DNA from: an uncultured Pedosphaera sp.
GTDB lineage: Bacteria; Verrucomicrobiota; Verrucomicrobiia; Limisphaerales; Pedosphaeraceae
Direction of reading: 5' to 3'
Length of the DNA: 64,000 bases
Assembly: GCA_903918755.1 (NCBI GenBank)
Contig: CAIXFN010000093.1
Coordinates: forward strand, 1-64,000
Shown: positions 1-9,574 of the stretch, piece by piece
Numbering within the stretch: position 1 is the stretch's first letter
How the letters are laid out: each line of letters starts with the position of its first letter
The notes under the pieces: model-generated
The model's database searches: none
The model's input: the letters and a program-made list of their open reading frames with translations, nothing else
Told to the model about the DNA's origin: nothing
Program-made: the position numbers and the translations under genes

Positions 1-87
1 CACCCCAATGGCACGGTCACCATCCTCGCGCAAGAACCCAATCCCAAGGAACGCCCAAAGATTTTGCTGCAAATCCGCAGCCCTTGA
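1..87 (+). CDS. C-terminal end of an unidentified protein
   Basis: An open frame runs from the first base to a TGA at 85-87 and encodes the last 28 residues of a protein whose start lies outside the window. The tail is basic and ends in LLQIRSP. No family can be recognised from so short a piece. The frame is open and the next gene follows on the same strand after about 115 bases, which fits a real gene end, but this is not proven. Confidence 0.4.
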   Translation, partial: HPNGTVTILAQEPNPKERPKILLQIRSP

Positions 88-201
88 CTTAGTCCGCCTT
101 TGCTCGCACACATTTGTTCGCCTTTGAAATCCTCGCGACAAAGTGGAGAATAGGGTTTGCCCGACGGGCGGGAAATTGGGAAGCTGCCCGGTATACCAAG
201 C

Positions 202-1143
202 ATGAATACGCGCACCAAAGCCCACTTTCGGAAGCTAATTCCCGCCGGCCCCGGGAGCATTTTCGCCCGCCTTAGGATGTTCCCGGCCGTGATCATCGCG
301 CTGGCGGCCCATGCCGCCGGTGCCGCCGACATGGTGGTGCCGGAGAGCGTCACCTTCGAGCGGGGCATCGAATACGCCAATCCCGACGACCAGCATTTGC
401 AATTGGATATTGCCCGGCCCAAGCAGGCCACGGCCCGGATGCCGGCCGTGTTGTGCATCCATGGCGGAGGATTTCGCGCCGGGACGCGCGATGGCTATGA
501 CGCCTTTTGCGTCACGCTGGCCCAGCACGGCTTCGTGGCTGCCACGGTGACTTACCGCCTGGCCCCAAAATACCAGTTCCCCGCCCAGGTGCACGACGTG
601 AAAGCGGCCGTCCGCTGGTTGCGGGCGCAGGCGGAACATTACCAAATTGACCCCGCGCGAATCGGAGTAACGGGAGGCTCCGCCGGGGGGCATCTCGCGC
701 AATTCTTGGGGGTGACCGCCGGTGTGGCGGAGTTCGAGGGGGATGGAGGCAACGCTGGCGAGTCCAGCCGCGTGGCCTGCGTGGTGAATCAGTATGGGCC
801 AAGCGATTTCACCAAATCCTACGGCAAAAGCGTCGATGCCGCGGAGGTGCTCCCGCTATTTCTGGGGGGCAACCTGGAAACCGCCCGGCTGCGGCACATT
901 CAGGCGAGTCCTTTGAGTTGGATCACGCCCCATGCCGCGCCGACATTGATTGTGCATGGGACCAAGGACAATTATGTGGCCTATGAACAAGCGGTCTGGA
1001 TGCGGGACCGCTTGCAGGCCTGTGGGGTGGAGGTGGAACTTCTGACCTTTGAAGGGGCCGGTCATGGATTTCACGGGGCCGAGGCGGAACAGGCCCAGGC
1101 GGCCACCATTGCCTTTTTTGAGAAACATTTGGGCGTAAAGTGA
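202..1143 (+). CDS. Secreted alpha/beta hydrolase (esterase/lipase, BD-FAE-like)
   Basis: This 313-residue protein has the features of a serine esterase of the alpha/beta hydrolase fold. The oxyanion-hole motif HGGG is at residues 87-90, the nucleophile is Ser160 in GGSAGG, and Asp256 (HGTKDNYV) and His288 (GAGHGF) complete a triad. A hydrophobic stretch at about residues 26-43 ending in AHAAGAAD looks like an export signal. The ATG at 202 is preferred over an upstream TTG at 157; an ATG at 277 would start directly at the hydrophobic segment. Related proteins remove acyl groups from plant polysaccharides, which fits the glycan-related neighbourhood, but the substrate cannot be told from sequence. 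Confidence 0.75.
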   Translation: MNTRTKAHFRKLIPAGPGSIFARLRMFPAVIIALAAHAAGAADMVVPESVTFERGIEYANPDDQHLQLDIARPKQATARMPAVLCIHGGGFRAGTRDGYDAFCVTLAQHGFVAATVTYRLAPKYQFPAQVHDVKAAVRWLRAQAEHYQIDPARIGVTGGSAGGHLAQFLGVTAGVAEFEGDGGNAGESSRVACVVNQYGPSDFTKSYGKSVDAAEVLPLFLGGNLETARLRHIQASPLSWITPHAAPTLIVHGTKDNYVAYEQAVWMRDRLQACGVEVELLTFEGAGHGFHGAEAEQAQAATIAFFEKHLGVK

Positions 1144-1241
1144 TTTGCCATTGCGGGCGGGAGGCCTGGGTGGTTTCCCAAAAGTGTCGCTCATCCGCCA
1201 AAAGGCTGGCAAACGGGGGGTGATAATTCTAGGATGCGCCC

Positions 1242-3341
1242 ATGAAATTCCGTGCGCTGGTTCTTCCCTTGGCGCTCGCCCTTGCCTGGCGGGCCGATCT
1301 CTTCGCCGCCGGGCCGCGCGTCCTGCCGCCCGGTCAATTGCCAGCCGATCACCGGCTGGAACCGCTGCGGGATTTGGACGGCTATTTCCCCTTTGTTCCG
1401 CCAACTTCCCCAGAGGCTTGGGCCAAACACGCCGAACAGGTTCGTAAGCGTATTTTGGTCTCCCAGGGATTGTGGCCGATGCCCTCGAAACAACCGCTGA
1501 ATCCCGTCATCCATGGCCGCATCGAGCGGGAGGGTTATTCCGTGGAGAAAGTATATTTCGAAAGCGGACCAGGTTTCTACGTGACCGGAAATCTATATCG
1601 GCCGAAAAACGTCGTCGGCAAGGTCCCGGCGGTCCTGTTCACTCATGGTCACTGGGCGGACGCCCGGCTTTCCGAATCCACGGACGCGGAATTAAGGAAC
1701 GAGATTGCCACCGGGCAGGAACGATTTGAGGACGGCGGCAAGAGTCGTTTCCAATCCATGTGCGTGCAACTGGCGCGGATGGGTTGCGTGGTCTGGCAGT
1801 ATGACATGCTGGGCGACTCGGATTCGCAACAAATCTCCCGCGAGTTGAACCACAGCTTCGCCAAACAACGGCCCGAGATGAACACGACGGAAAATTGGGG
1901 TTTGTTCAGCCCGCAGGCCGAGGCGCATTTGCAAAGCACCATGGGTTTGCAGACGTGGAATTCCATCCGGTCACTGGATTTTGTCCTCGAGTTGCCCGAA
2001 GTGGATTCCGCCCGCGTTGCGGTGACCGGCGCGAGCGGCGGCGGCACGCAGACGCTGATCGTCTCGGCCATTGATCCGCGCGTTACCCTGTCGTTTCCGG
2101 CCGTCATGGTGAGCACCGCCATGCAAGGCGGGTGTACCTGTGAAAACGCCAGCCTGCTGCGGATCGGCACCGGCAACGTGGAATTCGCCGCCCTCTTCGC
2201 GCCCAAGCCGCTGGGCATGACCTGCGCCAACGATTGGACCAAGGAAATGTCCACGAAGGGCTTTCCGGAACTCAAGCAACTGTATACGACCTTGGGCGCG
2301 CCGGGGAACGTGATGCTGAGCCGGGGGGAACACTTTCCGCATAATTACAACGCCGTTTCGCGCTCGGCCTTTTACACCTGGTTGAACCGGCATTTCCATC
2401 TCGGGCAGAAGGAACCGGTGATCGAGCGGGATTATCAGCGGTTGACCCGGGCGGAGATGACGGTTTGGGATGCCGACCATCCGGCACCTGCCGCGGCGGA
2501 CCCGGCTTTGGAGCGCGAATTACTCCACGTGTGGAATGAAGATGCCCAGGACCAATTGACCGAATTGGCCAACCAGGATCAGGCGAAGTACCGGGAAGTG
2601 GTGCGAGCGGGGTGGGATGTAGTTCTAGACGGCGGACTGGCCGAGGTCGGTGACGTGACGTGGGATATGAAGAACAAAGAAGACAAGGGCGATTGGATTC
2701 AGATGGCCGGTTTGTTGCGGAATACCGCCTATCACGAAGAACTCCCGGCGGTTTTCTGCTACCCGAAGCAGTGGAACGGTCACACCGTGCTCTGGCTCAC
2801 CGCTGCCGGGAAGGCGGGCCTGTACGGCGCGGACGGAGCCCTTCGGCCGGAAGTGCAAAAACTAGTGAATGGCGGGGCCACGGTGTTGGGTTTGGATTTG
2901 CTGTACCAAGGCGAGTTTCTTGCGGATGGGCAGGAGTTTAAAGAAACCCCCAAAGTCCGCAATTCACGGGAAGCGGGAGCCTACACATTTGGCTACAACC
3001 CCGCTGTGTTCGTGCAGCGGGTGCAGGATGTGCTGACGGCCGTAAAATACGTTCGTGGGCATGAGCGGTCCTCGAAACGGATCAGTCTGGTGGCGTTGGA
3101 TGGCACGGGACCCATTGGCGCCGCGGCCCGGGCGCAAGCCGGGAATGCTTTTGAGCGCGCGGCGTTACACATTGGCGGCTTCCGGTTCGGCAATGTGCTG
3201 GATTTGCGTTCGCCGGATTTCCTCCCCGGCGGCGCCAAATACGGCGATCTGCCCACACTCCTGGAACTCGGGAGTGGCGAATTGCGCGAGGCGAAGGTGG
3301 AAAATGACGGGCCAGCGACGGTCGATTGGCTGTTGCGGTGA
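1242..3341 (+). CDS. Secreted two-part alpha/beta hydrolase (acetylxylan-esterase-like)
   Basis: The 699-residue product begins with a Sec signal (hydrophobic core about residues 5-23). It continues into an alpha/beta hydrolase domain with THGHW at about 134-138 and the nucleophile elbow GASGGGTQ around Ser265. A GEHFPHNY segment near residue 365 may supply the histidine. The second half repeats a weaker hydrolase-like fold without an obvious complete triad. Proteins of this layout in planctomycetes and verrucomicrobia are annotated as acetylxylan esterases or Abhydrolase_7 members. The gene ends 7 bases before the next start, so the two are probably co-transcribed. The substrate is inferred only from neighbours. 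Confidence 0.65.
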   Translation: MKFRALVLPLALALAWRADLFAAGPRVLPPGQLPADHRLEPLRDLDGYFPFVPPTSPEAWAKHAEQVRKRILVSQGLWPMPSKQPLNPVIHGRIEREGYSVEKVYFESGPGFYVTGNLYRPKNVVGKVPAVLFTHGHWADARLSESTDAELRNEIATGQERFEDGGKSRFQSMCVQLARMGCVVWQYDMLGDSDSQQISRELNHSFAKQRPEMNTTENWGLFSPQAEAHLQSTMGLQTWNSIRSLDFVLELPEVDSARVAVTGASGGGTQTLIVSAIDPRVTLSFPAVMVSTAMQGGCTCENASLLRIGTGNVEFAALFAPKPLGMTCANDWTKEMSTKGFPELKQLYTTLGAPGNVMLSRGEHFPHNYNAVSRSAFYTWLNRHFHLGQKEPVIERDYQRLTRAEMTVWDADHPAPAAADPALERELLHVWNEDAQDQLTELANQDQAKYREVVRAGWDVVLDGGLAEVGDVTWDMKNKEDKGDWIQMAGLLRNTAYHEELPAVFCYPKQWNGHTVLWLTAAGKAGLYGADGALRPEVQKLVNGGATVLGLDLLYQGEFLADGQEFKETPKVRNSREAGAYTFGYNPAVFVQRVQDVLTAVKYVRGHERSSKRISLVALDGTGPIGAAARAQAGNAFERAALHIGGFRFGNVLDLRSPDFLPGGAKYGDLPTLLELGSGELREAKVENDGPATVDWLLR

Positions 3342-3348
3342 TTTGTTT

Positions 3349-4443
3349 ATGACCCTGAAAGCTCCGATCGGAGCGATCCGTCGAATTCTGGCAAAGTTCC
3401 CGTCGTGCTGGCTGATGATTTTTTGCGTGGGCAGTCTTTTGGGCACCGAGTCCCGGACCGCGAACACGGCCCCGGCGGACGTGCTTTTCCAAGCCCATAC
3501 GGCGGCTTTCTACCGGGAGAAGGATGGCCTGGCCTGGTTCCAGGAGTCCACCGAAGGCGGCAAGGTCTCCTACTGGATGCGGGCGGAACAGATGGAAATG
3601 GTGCTCGACGCGTATGAGCGGACTCACCAGGCGCAGCCGCTGATCATGTTCACCAACCTGTTCCGCGGCTTCCTGGCCGACCACGGCACGAACTGGGGTC
3701 ACAATCCCTTTAACGACGACATCATGTGGATGGTCATGGCCTGCACCCGGGCGCATTTGCTCACCGGGAATCCCGATTTCCGTGCCGTGGCCCGCACGAA
3801 TTTCGACCTCTGCTTCGCGCGTGCCAATTCCACCAACCTGGGTGGTGGGCTTTGGTGGAAGGTGGACAACCGCTCCAAGAATGCCTGTGTCAACGGTCCG
3901 GGTGCCATCGCCGCGTTCCTTCTTGGCCAGGCCACCGGGGAGGGGAACTATTTCCGCATCGCCACCAACCTGTTCGAATGGGAACGCGCCACCTTGTTCG
4001 ATGCCAGCACCGGGCGGGTGAGTGACAACATCCGCACGAATAACCGGATCAGTTCCATGGCGTTGACCTACAATCAAGGCACTTTCGTCGGCGCCGCCAA
4101 CTTGCTCGGCTACACCAACGAAGCCATGCTCGCCGCCACGTTTACTATGAATCAACTCTGTCGCAACGGCTACCTCCCCCCGGCCGGGGAGAAGGGCGAC
4201 GGCGGGGGATTCAATGGTATTGGAGCGCGGTGGATCGCCCGGTTCATGAAGGAGCGGAAGGCGGAGGGCGTGTTTGGACCCTGGCTCCGGAAAAATGCTG
4301 AGGCTGCGTGGGCCGCCCGCCGGGCGTCGGACAACCTCGCGTGGTGCCGGTGGCCGGAGCCCACGCCGGAGGCGGAGAAGCGCTATTCCTGGGGCTGCAG
4401 CAGCGCGGTCGTGCTGCTCCAGGTCGCTCCGCCCGCGGACTAG
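3349..4443 (+). CDS. Glycoside hydrolase family 76 protein (alpha-1,6-mannanase-like)
   Basis: This 364-residue protein has an N-terminal hydrophobic signal (about 14-32) and an (alpha/alpha)6 fold typical of GH76. The paired aspartates expected as catalytic residues are Asp123-Asp124 in FNDDIMWMV. Other GH76-like motifs are GGGLWW, NGPGAIAA and YNQGTFVGAA. Known family members cut alpha-1,6-mannan in fungal or bacterial glycans. The ATG at 3349, 7 bases after the previous stop, is chosen over an open extension back to 3055 that would overlap the preceding gene. The gene converges on the minus-strand gene ending at 4487. Confidence 0.8.
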   Translation: MTLKAPIGAIRRILAKFPSCWLMIFCVGSLLGTESRTANTAPADVLFQAHTAAFYREKDGLAWFQESTEGGKVSYWMRAEQMEMVLDAYERTHQAQPLIMFTNLFRGFLADHGTNWGHNPFNDDIMWMVMACTRAHLLTGNPDFRAVARTNFDLCFARANSTNLGGGLWWKVDNRSKNACVNGPGAIAAFLLGQATGEGNYFRIATNLFEWERATLFDASTGRVSDNIRTNNRISSMALTYNQGTFVGAANLLGYTNEAMLAATFTMNQLCRNGYLPPAGEKGDGGGFNGIGARWIARFMKERKAEGVFGPWLRKNAEAAWAARRASDNLAWCRWPEPTPEAEKRYSWGCSSAVVLLQVAPPAD

Positions 4444-4486
4444 CGCCAACGAAATGGGCGGTCCGGGCGGGAGTAATCCCTCTTCC

Positions 4487-5305
4487 TCAAGGCTTGGACG
4501 ATTGCTTCCGTAACTCGGCGCGAAACGCCTGCTCGCGTTCGGTAATATAAGCGTGGTATCCGGCGGGATCGACGAAGGGATTGGGACCCGCCAATTTGAT
4601 GCGGCCCACTTTGGATTCCATGTCGTAATAGGAACCGTGGGCGCCGAGGAAAATGTCGCAGGGCAGGGCCTTCAAGACCCGGAACATTTTTTCGTAATCC
4701 TGGGCAATCTGGGGGTATTCCTTGTTTTTGACCAGCTTGTATCCGGGATTGACGTTGGGGCTGCCAACGATCACCAGGTTTTGGCCGTTAATCTTCATCG
4801 TCCACGTGGTGCATCCTTTTGTGTGGCCGGGGGTCAGGTGGGCCACCAGCACGCTGCCGCCCAGTTTGACTTCGTCGCCATCATGCAGCACCCGGTCCAC
4901 CTTGGTGGCTGGATAAAAAGTCTCCGGCGAGCCCGCGTAGCGAAAATTCCCTTTTCCCCCGGCTTCGACTTCGGGGACATCCGCGTCCATCACCATATAT
5001 GCCGCGCCCGTGAGCTGCTTGATGCGGGCGCTGCCGGCGCAGTGATCGAAATGCGCATGGCTGATCAGCAGGATTTTGGTATCGGCAAACTTAAAGCCGA
5101 GTTTTTCAATGCTCTCGCGGATCAGCGGCACGGAGGCCTCCAGGCTGCTGTTGATCAAAATACTGCCCTGCGGGGTTACGATCAGATAGGACGCCAAGCC
5201 CTGGGACCCGACGTAATAGACATTGCTGATGACGTTATGGGGAGGGTAGGGAATCGTCCAATCGGGACTGTTCTGCGCCAGCAGCGGCGCGGTCAGGCCC
5301 GCCAC
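4487..5305 (-). CDS. Metallo-beta-lactamase fold hydrolase, subclass B3-like, start region disrupted
   Basis: The 272-residue frame carries the zinc ligands of the metallo-beta-lactamase fold: HAHFDH (His83, His85, Asp87, His88), His161 in PGHTKGCTTW and His223 in GAHGSYYD. The PGHTxGCTTW and GAH motifs match subclass B3 enzymes. Whether it hydrolyses beta-lactams is unknown, since many environmental relatives do other chemistry. The only start codon in frame is a GTG at 5305. An ATG at 5349 opens a different frame that reads like the first half of a signal peptide and then stops, so a one-base frameshift in the signal region is likely. Confidence 0.75.
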   Translation of the reverse strand: MAGLTAPLLAQNSPDWTIPYPPHNVISNVYYVGSQGLASYLIVTPQGSILINSSLEASVPLIRESIEKLGFKFADTKILLISHAHFDHCAGSARIKQLTGAAYMVMDADVPEVEAGGKGNFRYAGSPETFYPATKVDRVLHDGDEVKLGGSVLVAHLTPGHTKGCTTWTMKINGQNLVIVGSPNVNPGYKLVKNKEYPQIAQDYEKMFRVLKALPCDIFLGAHGSYYDMESKVGRIKLAGPNPFVDPAGYHAYITEREQAFRAELRKQSSKP

Positions 5306-5490
5306 AGGAGACCTATCCGGCAGAGGAAACTTTTCGGGCGATTGTTCATGATCGGGAGTTGCTTTTGGGTACCGCCCCGAAGATGGCGGGACGGGGGGCA
5401 CTGGGCAAGAAAACTCGTGATCAAAGCCGGGTGGAGAGTAATTGAAAACAATCCATCTGGCGAGGGGCGTGGCGGCGGAGCGGTCCGCTT

Positions 5491-6762
5491 TCAGGGAAAT
5501 TTTGGTCCGATGCAGTATAGCCGTCCCAGCGTCCGGATGAAGAGATGCTCGGGCGCAACCGCCAGGGAGGCCTGGCATTTTTCGTGCAGGGCATTGCGGG
5601 CGAGAATTTTGAATTCCGAGCCGGTGGCAATGACGGTGGTTTCGCCTTCGTCCGAGAGAAAATAGAGGCGATCCTGATTGGCGACCGGGGAGGCGGCGAA
5701 ATTTCCCCCGATGCGCTCCTGCCAAAGTACCTCCCCGGTGGCCGCGCGCAGGCAGATGGCGACACCGCCATCGGTAATGCCGTAGAGGAACGGTTTGAGA
5801 TACAGCAGCGAGGGGATTTTGGGCGCGCTCTTCCGCTGTTCCCAGACGAGGTTGGTTTCCTTCAGGTCGCCTACGCCTCCCAGCCGGAAAGCTTTGATGG
5901 AATCCCGACCGTGCCAGCCGCCGCAGGTGAAAGCCAACCCTTCCCCAAGAACGGCCGAGGGCACGGGACCTTCGCCGATGCACTCACTGGTCCAGATCAG
6001 TTTCCCGGTCCGCGCGTCGAACCCCTGCAGTACATCGCCGGCCTCACTGACGACTTGCGCCTGGCCGTCCGGGGCGGTCCAGATTCCCGGGACGCAATGG
6101 GCGATGCGCGCGAGTCCGCGTTGCGCGCGCCAGCGCAGTTGCCCGGTGTTTTTATCCAGGGCCAGCACGAAGTCTTCACCCCAGGGCTTCTTCCAGCCCA
6201 GGTATTTGTCCTCCCCGGAACTGCTCCCATCCCGAGCCATGATCAGCAGGTCGTCGTGCAAAATCGCGGAGGTGGCGAGTCCGTGCTCACCGTAAAAAGG
6301 GAAGGCGCGGTTGGTCCAAACGGTCTGTCCCTCGAAATCGACGGCCACGAAACTCCCGTCCCCAAAACACGCATAGACTCGTTGACCATCGGTGCAAGGC
6401 GTAGGGGAAGCATAGCTGTTGCGTTCCTGGCGGTGCCCCGGGACTTGTTGAAATACCTCCCGGTCCCAACGCACGGTGCCCGTCTGGCGCTGCAGCGCCA
6501 GGACGTGACATCGCGTGCCGCCGTCGGTGGCGGTGGTGAGGAAAACCAGGTCGCCCCAAATGATCGGGGAAGACCAGCCTTCGCCGGGAATGACGGTTTT
6601 CCAGACGACGTTTTCCCCGACACTCCAAGTCAGGGGCAAATTCGTTTCCAGTGAAGTTCCCTGGTAGGTGGGGCCGCGAAAGGCGGGCCAATCTTCCGCG
6701 AAAGCATGCGGCGATGAGCCGAGGACCAGGACCAGCATGGAATGCAGGATGGGGAAGCGCAT
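5491..6762 (-). CDS. Secreted PQQ-like beta-propeller protein
   Basis: The 423-residue protein starts with a signal peptide ending around AFAED and continues with repeated WxR/W-type blades such as DWPAFRGPTYQGTS and WRAQRG, typical of the PQQ-binding-like eight-bladed propeller. Such proteins are common in planctomycetes and verrucomicrobia, and most have no proven catalytic role. A clear paralogue at 39715-40965 shares the opening pattern WxxxRGPxxxGTSLETNxPLxWS. It ends 9 bases before the 6772-7800 gene on the same strand begins its stop region, so the two may be co-transcribed. Confidence 0.75.
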   Translation of the reverse strand: MRFPILHSMLVLVLGSSPHAFAEDWPAFRGPTYQGTSLETNLPLTWSVGENVVWKTVIPGEGWSSPIIWGDLVFLTTATDGGTRCHVLALQRQTGTVRWDREVFQQVPGHRQERNSYASPTPCTDGQRVYACFGDGSFVAVDFEGQTVWTNRAFPFYGEHGLATSAILHDDLLIMARDGSSSGEDKYLGWKKPWGEDFVLALDKNTGQLRWRAQRGLARIAHCVPGIWTAPDGQAQVVSEAGDVLQGFDARTGKLIWTSECIGEGPVPSAVLGEGLAFTCGGWHGRDSIKAFRLGGVGDLKETNLVWEQRKSAPKIPSLLYLKPFLYGITDGGVAICLRAATGEVLWQERIGGNFAASPVANQDRLYFLSDEGETTVIATGSEFKILARNALHEKCQASLAVAPEHLFIRTLGRLYCIGPKFP

Positions 6763-6771
6763 GGTGGGGAT

Positions 6772-7800
6772 TCAGGGTTTTTGGTAGCGGGATCGCCAGC
6801 GCAGAAAATCAAAAACCTGGCGGTGGTAGGGTGAGAAATCGGGGTCGGGAATACCGCTCGAGGGAACGGCGGGGGTGCCGTAGCCGGTTTGAAACATGTC
6901 GTGATGGTAGGTCACATAGCCGCCGACCCGCCACACAGCTTCCATTTCCAGGATGTGATCGAAGGGGGAGGGAGTTTCCCGGGGACCGCCGAAATTGGGA
7001 GTGCCGTTGCGGGCCGGTTCATCATCCACCACGGGTTTTTGCCACGTGCGCAACAGCAACTCGATTTCCACGGGCGCGACTTCCCACCAGCGATCCACGT
7101 ATTGCCGGGACGTGTGCGGGGTGAGGTAATCCAAGGCGCGGTTTTCCGCGGTGCGTCCCAGCACGCCAGAAAATCCCGGGCAACTGGTGACCAGCCGGTC
7201 GGCGTCCAATGATTTGATCACCTGGACCAACGGCAACACCCGTTCGTCATCATGTTCATTCCAAATTTGAAACGTGGCATTGCGATAGGGGCGGAGCGCG
7301 TGGGTGAGGTTCGTCACCGCCATCGCGTCCGCTGGCTCACCGAGGCGAACGCCATCGGCCCAGCTTTCGTGGGAAAAGAGGACCAATTCGACGCAAAGGC
7401 CCAGTGAATCAGCCTCCGTCAGCATCGAGCGCAACCGGCCCAAGGGCTCTGGCCGCAAGGTGCCGCCGGGTTCGTACAGAGTGCTGGTGGGCCCGGCGTC
7501 GGCGAAGCCCCGCCGGCTATCCCACTGACACCAGACGCGCAGGACAGTAACGCCTTCATCGTGGAATTTCTTAAGCCAGCGCGCCCGCGCTGGTTCGTCT
7601 TGGTTGAACCCGGGATTGTAGAGCGCGTTGAAAAAGCTCAAACCGGTGTAAGGAAAAGGCTGGCCATCCATGAGGAAGCGCGTCCCCTTCACGCTGAGCG
7701 CGTGGGTTGACGCGGACTGTGTGTTGGTCCCGGCCCGTAGCGGCAGGGCCGTGATCAAGGCGGCCAGCATGAGGAAAAGCCATGGAATACGGAGTTTCAT
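6772..7800 (-). CDS. Secreted GH-A clan glycoside hydrolase (GH5-like TIM barrel)
   Basis: This 342-residue protein has a signal peptide (residues 1-23, ending LRAG). Its barrel shows the clan GH-A pattern: an Asn-Glu pair at 181-182 (IWNEHDDE) as probable acid/base and Glu261 (KPVVDDEP) as probable nucleophile. RVWCQWDSRRGFAD near residue 88 resembles strand 2 of cellulase-like enzymes. The substrate is unknown. The start overlaps the stop of the NIPSNAP gene by 4 bases, which implies translational coupling in one operon. Confidence 0.65.
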   Translation of the reverse strand: MKLRIPWLFLMLAALITALPLRAGTNTQSASTHALSVKGTRFLMDGQPFPYTGLSFFNALYNPGFNQDEPARARWLKKFHDEGVTVLRVWCQWDSRRGFADAGPTSTLYEPGGTLRPEPLGRLRSMLTEADSLGLCVELVLFSHESWADGVRLGEPADAMAVTNLTHALRPYRNATFQIWNEHDDERVLPLVQVIKSLDADRLVTSCPGFSGVLGRTAENRALDYLTPHTSRQYVDRWWEVAPVEIELLLRTWQKPVVDDEPARNGTPNFGGPRETPSPFDHILEMEAVWRVGGYVTYHHDMFQTGYGTPAVPSSGIPDPDFSPYHRQVFDFLRWRSRYQKP

Positions 7801-8567
7801 CGGAGGGCGGAAAACTCGGTGGGACGGAGGGTGAGGACCACGACCCCGTCACGGAGTGGGCCGGCTTTTTCCGTCTGCTCCGTGATCGCGCGCCATTCGG
7901 AGTCAGCATGAAAATCCGCGATGGCCTTTTGGATCGCCGCGGGACTGGCGCCCGCCAGCAGGCAGATGAAGGTCTCGCGTCCGGCGTCATCAGGTTTTGC
8001 CGCCTGCCACCAACCAATACTGTGCAGCCCATGGCGGGCATAGATCGGAATGGCATAATCCCGCCAGCGCGCGCGAAAGGCGGCCAGTTTGGCGGCTGGG
8101 ACAGAATATTGGCGCAGTTCAAAGGCGCGGACGGGATCAGTCGGGGTGAAGTTGAACTGCGCGGCTGGATCGGTGATCAGTGGAATCGTGGTGATGTGGT
8201 CCAGGGTTTTGCCGTGCTTGCGGTTTGAAGCCGCAAAGCCTGCCTGAAAGTCGGGATCGGCTCCGAAGGCCCGTTCCCGGGTCGCCAGATCCGCGGCGCT
8301 GGCGGCCATCATCAGATACACATATTTTTCACCAACCGGGGTCGTCGCGGTCCAATAGCCCACCGCACAGATGCCATGCCGCCGGCGGATCGGGTCAACC
8401 GTTTCCCGAAATCGTTCCAGCACTCCAGCCAGCTTATTGGTGGTGACATCGTAAATGCGGAGCTCGAAATACGGCGGCGGTTCAGCGGGAGGATTTTGTC
8501 CACGCGCGGGCAGCGCAGCGGTCGCCGCCCAGAGCATGACCGCGAGGAGAAAAAAGGGAAGGCGCAT
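7797..8567 (-). CDS. NIPSNAP family protein with signal peptide
   Basis: The 256-residue protein has a signal peptide (about 1-24) followed by two ferredoxin-like NIPSNAP repeats. The first begins YFELRIYDVTTNKL and the second AFELRQYSVPAAKL, each about 100 residues long. Exported NIPSNAP proteins are frequent in verrucomicrobia and planctomycetes, and their biochemical role is not known. The overlap with the following gene and the 24-base gap to the preceding TolB-like gene place it inside the minus-strand operon. Confidence 0.8.
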   Translation of the reverse strand: MRLPFFLLAVMLWAATAALPARGQNPPAEPPPYFELRIYDVTTNKLAGVLERFRETVDPIRRRHGICAVGYWTATTPVGEKYVYLMMAASAADLATRERAFGADPDFQAGFAASNRKHGKTLDHITTIPLITDPAAQFNFTPTDPVRAFELRQYSVPAAKLAAFRARWRDYAIPIYARHGLHSIGWWQAAKPDDAGRETFICLLAGASPAAIQKAIADFHADSEWRAITEQTEKAGPLRDGVVVLTLRPTEFSALR

Positions 8568-8591
8568 AGTTGTGGGGGCCCCGGCGGCCGG

Positions 8592-9527
8592 TTATTTCGG
8601 TTTCCAGGAGGCCCGGCTGCCGTCCATGGCGCATTGAAACCGAAGGCATTCGATGACGTGGGCGTCCCGGCCGTCGGGGCGGATGACCCAAACGGGTCGT
8701 TTGTCCGCCGGTTTCTGCGTGTAAACTTTGTTGACTCGCTCCTGGTTGCTCCAGTAGCGCTCGTCGGTGTAGCGGAAGGAAATCCATTGACCGTCGGGCG
8801 ACCAGGCGCTGGGCGTGCAGACTTTGCCACCGCCAAAGGTGGTCAGTGCCCGCAGATTGGTCCCGTCCACATTGACGAGGTATAATTCCAGGCCATCGCC
8901 GGCATTCTTACTGAAGACAATCTGACGGCTGTCCGGCGACCAGTTGGGAAAGACCGCACCGAAGGGGTTGGCGTCGGGCACGACGTTGCGTTTATTGGTT
9001 CCGTCCGAGTTCATGACAAAGACGCTCACACCACCCGGCAGGTGCCCGGTGTAGGTGATCAATTTGCCATCCGGGGCTAGCGTGGGATCATGGCCTTCGC
9101 CGAGCATGACCAAATCCGTACCATCCGGATTGACACTGGCCATTTCCGGTTTGCCGCTGTGCATGCCGAAAACGATCCGTTCGCCCTGCGCCGTGTGCTG
9201 CCAGCTCGGCATGTAACACACTGCGGTGGAATGGGTCACCTGCCGGACATTGGCGCCGTCGGCGTCCATCACGTAGAGATTGGTGCTGTGATTGCGGTCT
9301 GAGGTGAAGGCGATATGCCGGCCGTCGGGTGACCAGCAGGGATAGCGGTCCTCGGAGGTGGGACTTCGGGAAACGTTTTGCGCGTCGCCCGAATCCGGAT
9401 CCACCACGAAAATTTCCGTGTCTCCGGTGCGGACGGAAGTGATGAGGAGTTTGTGACCGGCCAGTTCCCCCGCCTGAAGCGGCAGGGACAGCAATGTGAG
9501 GGACAGCAATAAGCAGGGAGTTTTCAT
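8592..9527 (-). CDS. TolB-like WD40/PD40 beta-propeller protein, secreted
   Basis: The 311-residue protein has a short signal peptide (MKTPCLLLSLTLLSLPLQAG) and at least five blades with the PD40 signature, such as CWSPDGRHIAFTSDR, APDGKLITYTG, NWSPDSRQIVFS and AWSPDGQWISFR. This is the TolB C-terminal type of propeller, here without the TolB N-terminal domain. It is probably a periplasmic or surface binding protein, and its partner is unknown. It lies between NIPSNAP and a repeat protein on the same strand. Confidence 0.75.
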   Translation of the reverse strand: MKTPCLLLSLTLLSLPLQAGELAGHKLLITSVRTGDTEIFVVDPDSGDAQNVSRSPTSEDRYPCWSPDGRHIAFTSDRNHSTNLYVMDADGANVRQVTHSTAVCYMPSWQHTAQGERIVFGMHSGKPEMASVNPDGTDLVMLGEGHDPTLAPDGKLITYTGHLPGGVSVFVMNSDGTNKRNVVPDANPFGAVFPNWSPDSRQIVFSKNAGDGLELYLVNVDGTNLRALTTFGGGKVCTPSAWSPDGQWISFRYTDERYWSNQERVNKVYTQKPADKRPVWVIRPDGRDAHVIECLRFQCAMDGSRASWKPK

Positions 9528-9574
9528 GAGTTTTTGGAAAAGCGGTAAATGCGATTCTTATCTGGGGCAGGGGA

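Noticed and set aside
3082-4449. A 455-codon open frame on the minus strand
   Set aside because: It is the shadow of the GH76 gene, and its translation is arginine/proline-rich without recognisable motifs.
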